Origin: Patescibacteria group bacterium
GTDB lineage: Bacteria; Patescibacteriota; Patescibacteriia; SG8-24
Direction of reading: 5' to 3'
NCBI GenBank assembly: GCA_028714475.1
Contig: JAQTNC010000003.1
Coordinates: 79,596-111,814 of the forward strand
DNA: 32,219 nt
This document shows, piece after piece, positions 29,975 through 32,219 of the stretch; positions within the stretch are counted from its first letter, which is position 1, and every line of letters starts with the position of its first letter. Position numbers and translations under genes: made by a program. The notes beneath the pieces are model-generated. The model saw only the letters and a program-made list of their open reading frames with translations, was not told where the DNA came from and ran no database searches.

Positions 29975-31690
29975 ATGGCCAATCCTCAAGCTGACTGGGA
30001 AGACGTCATCGAAGAAGGTTTCGTGCCGCCGGACGTTTCGCAAATGACCTTGGCGGACGCGGTGCAGGCCGTCGCTGATGCCGTGAATCACCATGTTCAC
30101 GAATCCGCCGGCGTGCGCCAGTATCTCGAAGCCCTGCCGAAGGGTGCGGACACGAACTGCCCGGCGTCGCCGGTTGACCAGATCGCCCAGTTTCTCGGTT
30201 ACCGCCGGGCGAATGTTGACCAGGGCGATCCGGTCCTGTGGGCCCGCTTCTTGAGCGAACTGATGTTCCCGGTCTTCGCCTTCCGTCGCCGCCAAATCGA
30301 GGCGGCTTTGGACAGCCGCGAAGAGTGGGCTGACCAACTTGCCGTCGTCTGGCAGGGAAATCGCGTCGCCGAAGCCATGGACCAGCTCTATCTGGCCTGG
30401 TTCCGCCGCCACGTCACCCCGTACCTGCTCCTGCCCGACACGGAACGCGAACGGCTGGCCAAACTCTGGGCCAAATCTTTGCCGATGTTCGACTACACGG
30501 TCCATGACCCGAATGACGAGTGCAGCAACCGTCATGCCTGGGCCGTCGCCTTCCCCGACGAGGTCTGGGAGGTTCAAGGGGCCCTGCTCGGCCTGCTCGA
30601 ACTGATCAAAGAGGACTCGCCGGAAACCGCGACTTGCCTAGACCGGCTGGTTGATGCGTACGGCATAACCGAAATTGACCAGCTCGAGGCGGTTTGGGTC
30701 GCGGTCGATCAGGCTTGGATCACCATTCCGCCCACCGAAGCCCTCGTGCCTGTCTATGGGTTCGAGAACTACGAGCACCCGAACGGCGTTTCCCCGGAAT
30801 TCGTCCTGGCACTACGCGTCACAACGGAAGCACAGGCCAAGCAAATCGCGGCCTATCGGGAAAAGGCCATCGGTTTGGCTAGCCACCCCAACGCCTCCGA
30901 AGAATCCGGGACGGCGGCCGAGGCAAAGTTGAGCCGATTCGATGTCGGGGCATTCTTCCCGGTCACGGAAGGCGGCGTTCGCCTAAGCTGTACGATAGCG
31001 GGTCAGGTCATGCCCAATCGTCAGGACATCCTGGCGCAAGGGGGCCGTGTCTTCCTCTCGGAAGCCGCGAATCTCCGGCAATACCTCAACCTTTATCGGC
31101 AGGAAATCCGCCGGCACTGTACGGCTCAAGCTGCGGCCTTGCTGGAGGCGGTCATCACCGATCATGGGGAAGAAGGCCTGACCACCGGCCATGAATTCAG
31201 CCATCCGATTGGCCGCACGGCCGCAAGCGACCAGCGGCTAGGAGAGGCCTTGAGTCTTCTCGAGGAAGGCAAGGCCACGGTCGGCGGGATCATCGTGAGC
31301 CGGCTCATTGACCAGTCGCCTGAACGCGCCCGGGAAATCGTGGCCGTGTCCACGGGCAGGGTGTGCCGCTTCCTGCAACAGGGACAGCTTTCCGATGCCA
31401 GCAACGCGCCGTACGTCAGGGAGTGCCTGGTGGTCCTCACGGTCATGCTCCAATCGGGCGTGATCGTTCTCGACGCCGGCGGCCTCGACGTTGACCTCGA
31501 CCCGGCCAAGCTCAAGGCCTTCTTCGAAGGGCTAGATGCCTTCTTTGGCCGCGTCCTCGCCGCCTACCGCGACGGCAACCAGGAAGCCCTCGCCCAGATG
31601 CGGCGCGAATACTGCGGTGCTGACGATCGCGGCGGCCTGCCAGCCATCCGAGACATCATCGGCTGGATCAACCGACCCATCGTCAAGTAA
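29975..31690 (+). CDS. Putative zinc metallopeptidase, M49 (dipeptidyl peptidase III)-like
   Basis: A 571-residue soluble protein with no signal peptide or membrane span. The TTGHEFSHPIG segment has an HExxH zinc motif (His406, Glu407, His410). It is followed about 20 residues later by LGEALSLLEEGKATVGGI, where Glu430 or Glu431 would be the third ligand. This HE-x-SH plus LEExKA arrangement resembles DPP III-like M49 proteins, in which HExxxH or HExxH is followed by EExxA. The rest (helix-rich, with WAVAFPDEVWE and ALVPVYGFENYEHPNG) fits a large alpha-helical peptidase, but the family is judged from memory. It has its own promoter and terminator and no operon partner. Confidence 0.6.
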   Translation: MANPQADWEDVIEEGFVPPDVSQMTLADAVQAVADAVNHHVHESAGVRQYLEALPKGADTNCPASPVDQIAQFLGYRRANVDQGDPVLWARFLSELMFPVFAFRRRQIEAALDSREEWADQLAVVWQGNRVAEAMDQLYLAWFRRHVTPYLLLPDTERERLAKLWAKSLPMFDYTVHDPNDECSNRHAWAVAFPDEVWEVQGALLGLLELIKEDSPETATCLDRLVDAYGITEIDQLEAVWVAVDQAWITIPPTEALVPVYGFENYEHPNGVSPEFVLALRVTTEAQAKQIAAYREKAIGLASHPNASEESGTAAEAKLSRFDVGAFFPVTEGGVRLSCTIAGQVMPNRQDILAQGGRVFLSEAANLRQYLNLYRQEIRRHCTAQAAALLEAVITDHGEEGLTTGHEFSHPIGRTAASDQRLGEALSLLEEGKATVGGIIVSRLIDQSPERAREIVAVSTGRVCRFLQQGQLSDASNAPYVRECLVVLTVMLQSGVIVLDAGGLDVDLDPAKLKAFFEGLDAFFGRVLAAYRDGNQEALAQMRREYCGADDRGGLPAIRDIIGWINRPIVK

Positions 31691-31707
31691 ACCGCCCTTT
31701 CCGCCCG

Positions 31708-31740
31708 AACCGGCTTGCGCCCCTGCGCTGGCCGGTTTTA
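31708..31740 (+). terminator. Intrinsic terminator after the putative peptidase
   Basis: AACCGGC (31708-31714) pairs with GCCGGTT (31731-31737), with an inner GCGC/GCGC pair, followed by TTTATT. It lies 18 nt past the stop. Confidence 0.8.
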
Positions 31741-31748
31741 TTGTAGCG

Positions 31749-31765
31749 GCGCGACCCTGTCGCGC
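31749..31765. repeat. Short hairpin before the rpmA promoter
   Basis: GCGCGAC, loop CCT, GTCGCGC: a perfect 7-bp stem without a T-run, 30 bp before the rpmA -35. Confidence 0.5.
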
Positions 31766-31794
31766 TCCACCTATAATCGCCCCAACCCCCTCTC

Positions 31795-31823
31795 TTGACG
31801 CCAAACGCCGCCTGGCTTATACT
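31795..31823 (+). promoter_or_regulatory. Sigma-70-like promoter for rpmA
   Basis: TTGACG (31795-31800), 17-bp spacer, TATACT (31818-31823). The leader would be about 28 nt. Confidence 0.8.
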
Positions 31824-31857
31824 CTTTATGCGAAGAAATCGATAAACCACCCTAGAT

Positions 31858-32148
31858 ATGGCCCATAAAAAAGCCGGCGGCTCTACATCATACGGCCGAG
31901 ATTCCGTTTCCAAGCGCCTCGGCGTCAAGCTTTACGAAGGACAATACGCCAAATCCGGCGCGATCCTGATTCGACAGCGCGGCACCAAGTTCCGCCCGGG
32001 CAAGAACGTCTCCAAGGGCAGCGACGATACCCTGTTCGCCACGGCGGCCGGCATCGTCAGCTTTACCAGGAAGAAGGTTCGCCGGTTCAATAACGACCTG
32101 ACGGACGCGCGGTTCGTGCACGTCATGCCGGTCGAAGCGAAGGCATAA
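31858..32148 (+). CDS. rpmA: Ribosomal protein bL27
   Basis: bL27 is a large-subunit ribosomal protein whose N-terminal tail reaches the peptidyl transferase centre. The 96-residue protein starts [20 protein letters not shown] and continues [20 protein letters not shown] and [20 protein letters not shown], all conserved in the family. The N-terminus has no cleavable Firmicutes-type extension. The usual partner rplU (bL21) is not upstream; the gene has its own promoter and terminator. Confidence 0.97.
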   Translation: MAHKKAGGSTSYGRDSVSKRLGVKLYEGQYAKSGAILIRQRGTKFRPGKNVSKGSDDTLFATAAGIVSFTRKKVRRFNNDLTDARFVHVMPVEAKA

Positions 32149-32150
32149 GG

Positions 32151-32190
32151 AGTTGTAAAGTCGTAAAGTAGTAAAGTTGTAAAGATGAAA
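32151..32190. repeat. Octamer-unit tandem array after rpmA
   Basis: Five consecutive 8-nt units: AGTTGTAA, AGTCGTAA, AGTAGTAA, AGTTGTAA, AGATGAAA, starting 2 nt after the rpmA stop. No inverted right arm is visible before the window ends. Confidence 0.8.
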
Positions 32191-32193
32191 AAG

Positions 32194-32217
32194 ACCCGCC
32201 CGATAAGGGCGGGTTTT
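32194..32217 (+). terminator. Intrinsic terminator after rpmA
   Basis: ACCCGCCC, loop GATAA, GGGCGGGT, then T residues. A strong G+C stem. Confidence 0.9.
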
Positions 32218-32219
32218 GC

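Noticed and set aside
1609-32190. CRISPR array
   Set aside because: The repeat units are 7-8 nt with no spacers, there are no 24-37-nt repeats with unique spacers, and no cas gene is present.
1-32219. UGA recoding as in Gracilibacteria or SR1
   Set aside because: TGA ends pilB, the membrane gene before mraY and other genes with normal C-termini, and no conserved protein reads through it.

Overview
The window looks like a chromosomal piece of a Candidate Phyla Radiation (Patescibacteria-type) bacterium with a fairly high G+C content. This is inferred from gene content: short hypothetical genes, a wall-synthesis cluster carrying lon, a compact type IV pilus locus and a small Fe-S pair. TGA is used as an ordinary stop, so the UGA-glycine code of Gracilibacteria and SR1 does not apply. 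Several operon-leading genes have a -10 box only 8-12 nt before the ATG, which suggests leaderless mRNAs. No lineage below that level can be named from sequence reading alone.

Layout. 1-3214 (minus): the N-terminal part of murD, a 300-bp field of perfect hairpins, a translin-family protein and a membrane-anchored metallophosphoesterase. 3289-7139 (minus): a three-gene operon ending in a 1106-residue protein of unknown function with membrane segments and internal repeats. 7140-7786: tRNA-Lys(UUU) followed by an unusual structured repeat region. 7787-9126: two small or unknown acidic proteins. 9218-17814 (minus): a double-GGDEF protein, murG, ftsW, lon, mraY and a small membrane protein. 17926-28159 (plus): pilB, pilC, two prepilins, two PilX-like beta-solenoid proteins, pilM, pilN, pilO and a PilP-like protein. 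28229-29815 (minus): a NifU-domain protein and a cysteine desulfurase. 29975-32148 (plus): a putative M49-like zinc peptidase and rpmA (bL27).

How the genes work together. MraY, MurG, FtsW and MurD make lipid-linked peptidoglycan precursor and polymerise it. Lon sits between mraY and ftsW, where murD is usually found, and murD lies about 11 kb further on. The pilus locus supplies the extension ATPase, platform protein, alignment complex (M/N/O) and four pilin-like proteins, one with a lectin-like domain and two with repetitive beta-helix-like bodies. PilT, PilD and PilQ are not present here. The NifU-like and NifS-like pair would supply iron-sulfur or sulfur transfer.

The most unusual content is non-coding. 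(1) Six intergenic sites carry hairpins or arrays whose arms are built from 7- or 8-nt tandem units, with a different unit sequence at each site. (2) A MITE-like element with 20-bp perfect inverted ends is inserted in frame, as 54 codons, inside the leader of a PilX-like prepilin. (3) Downstream of tRNA-Lys there are two copies of a nested-hairpin unit whose stems differ in sequence but keep pairing, plus a 19-bp inverted repeat that includes the tRNA CCA end.
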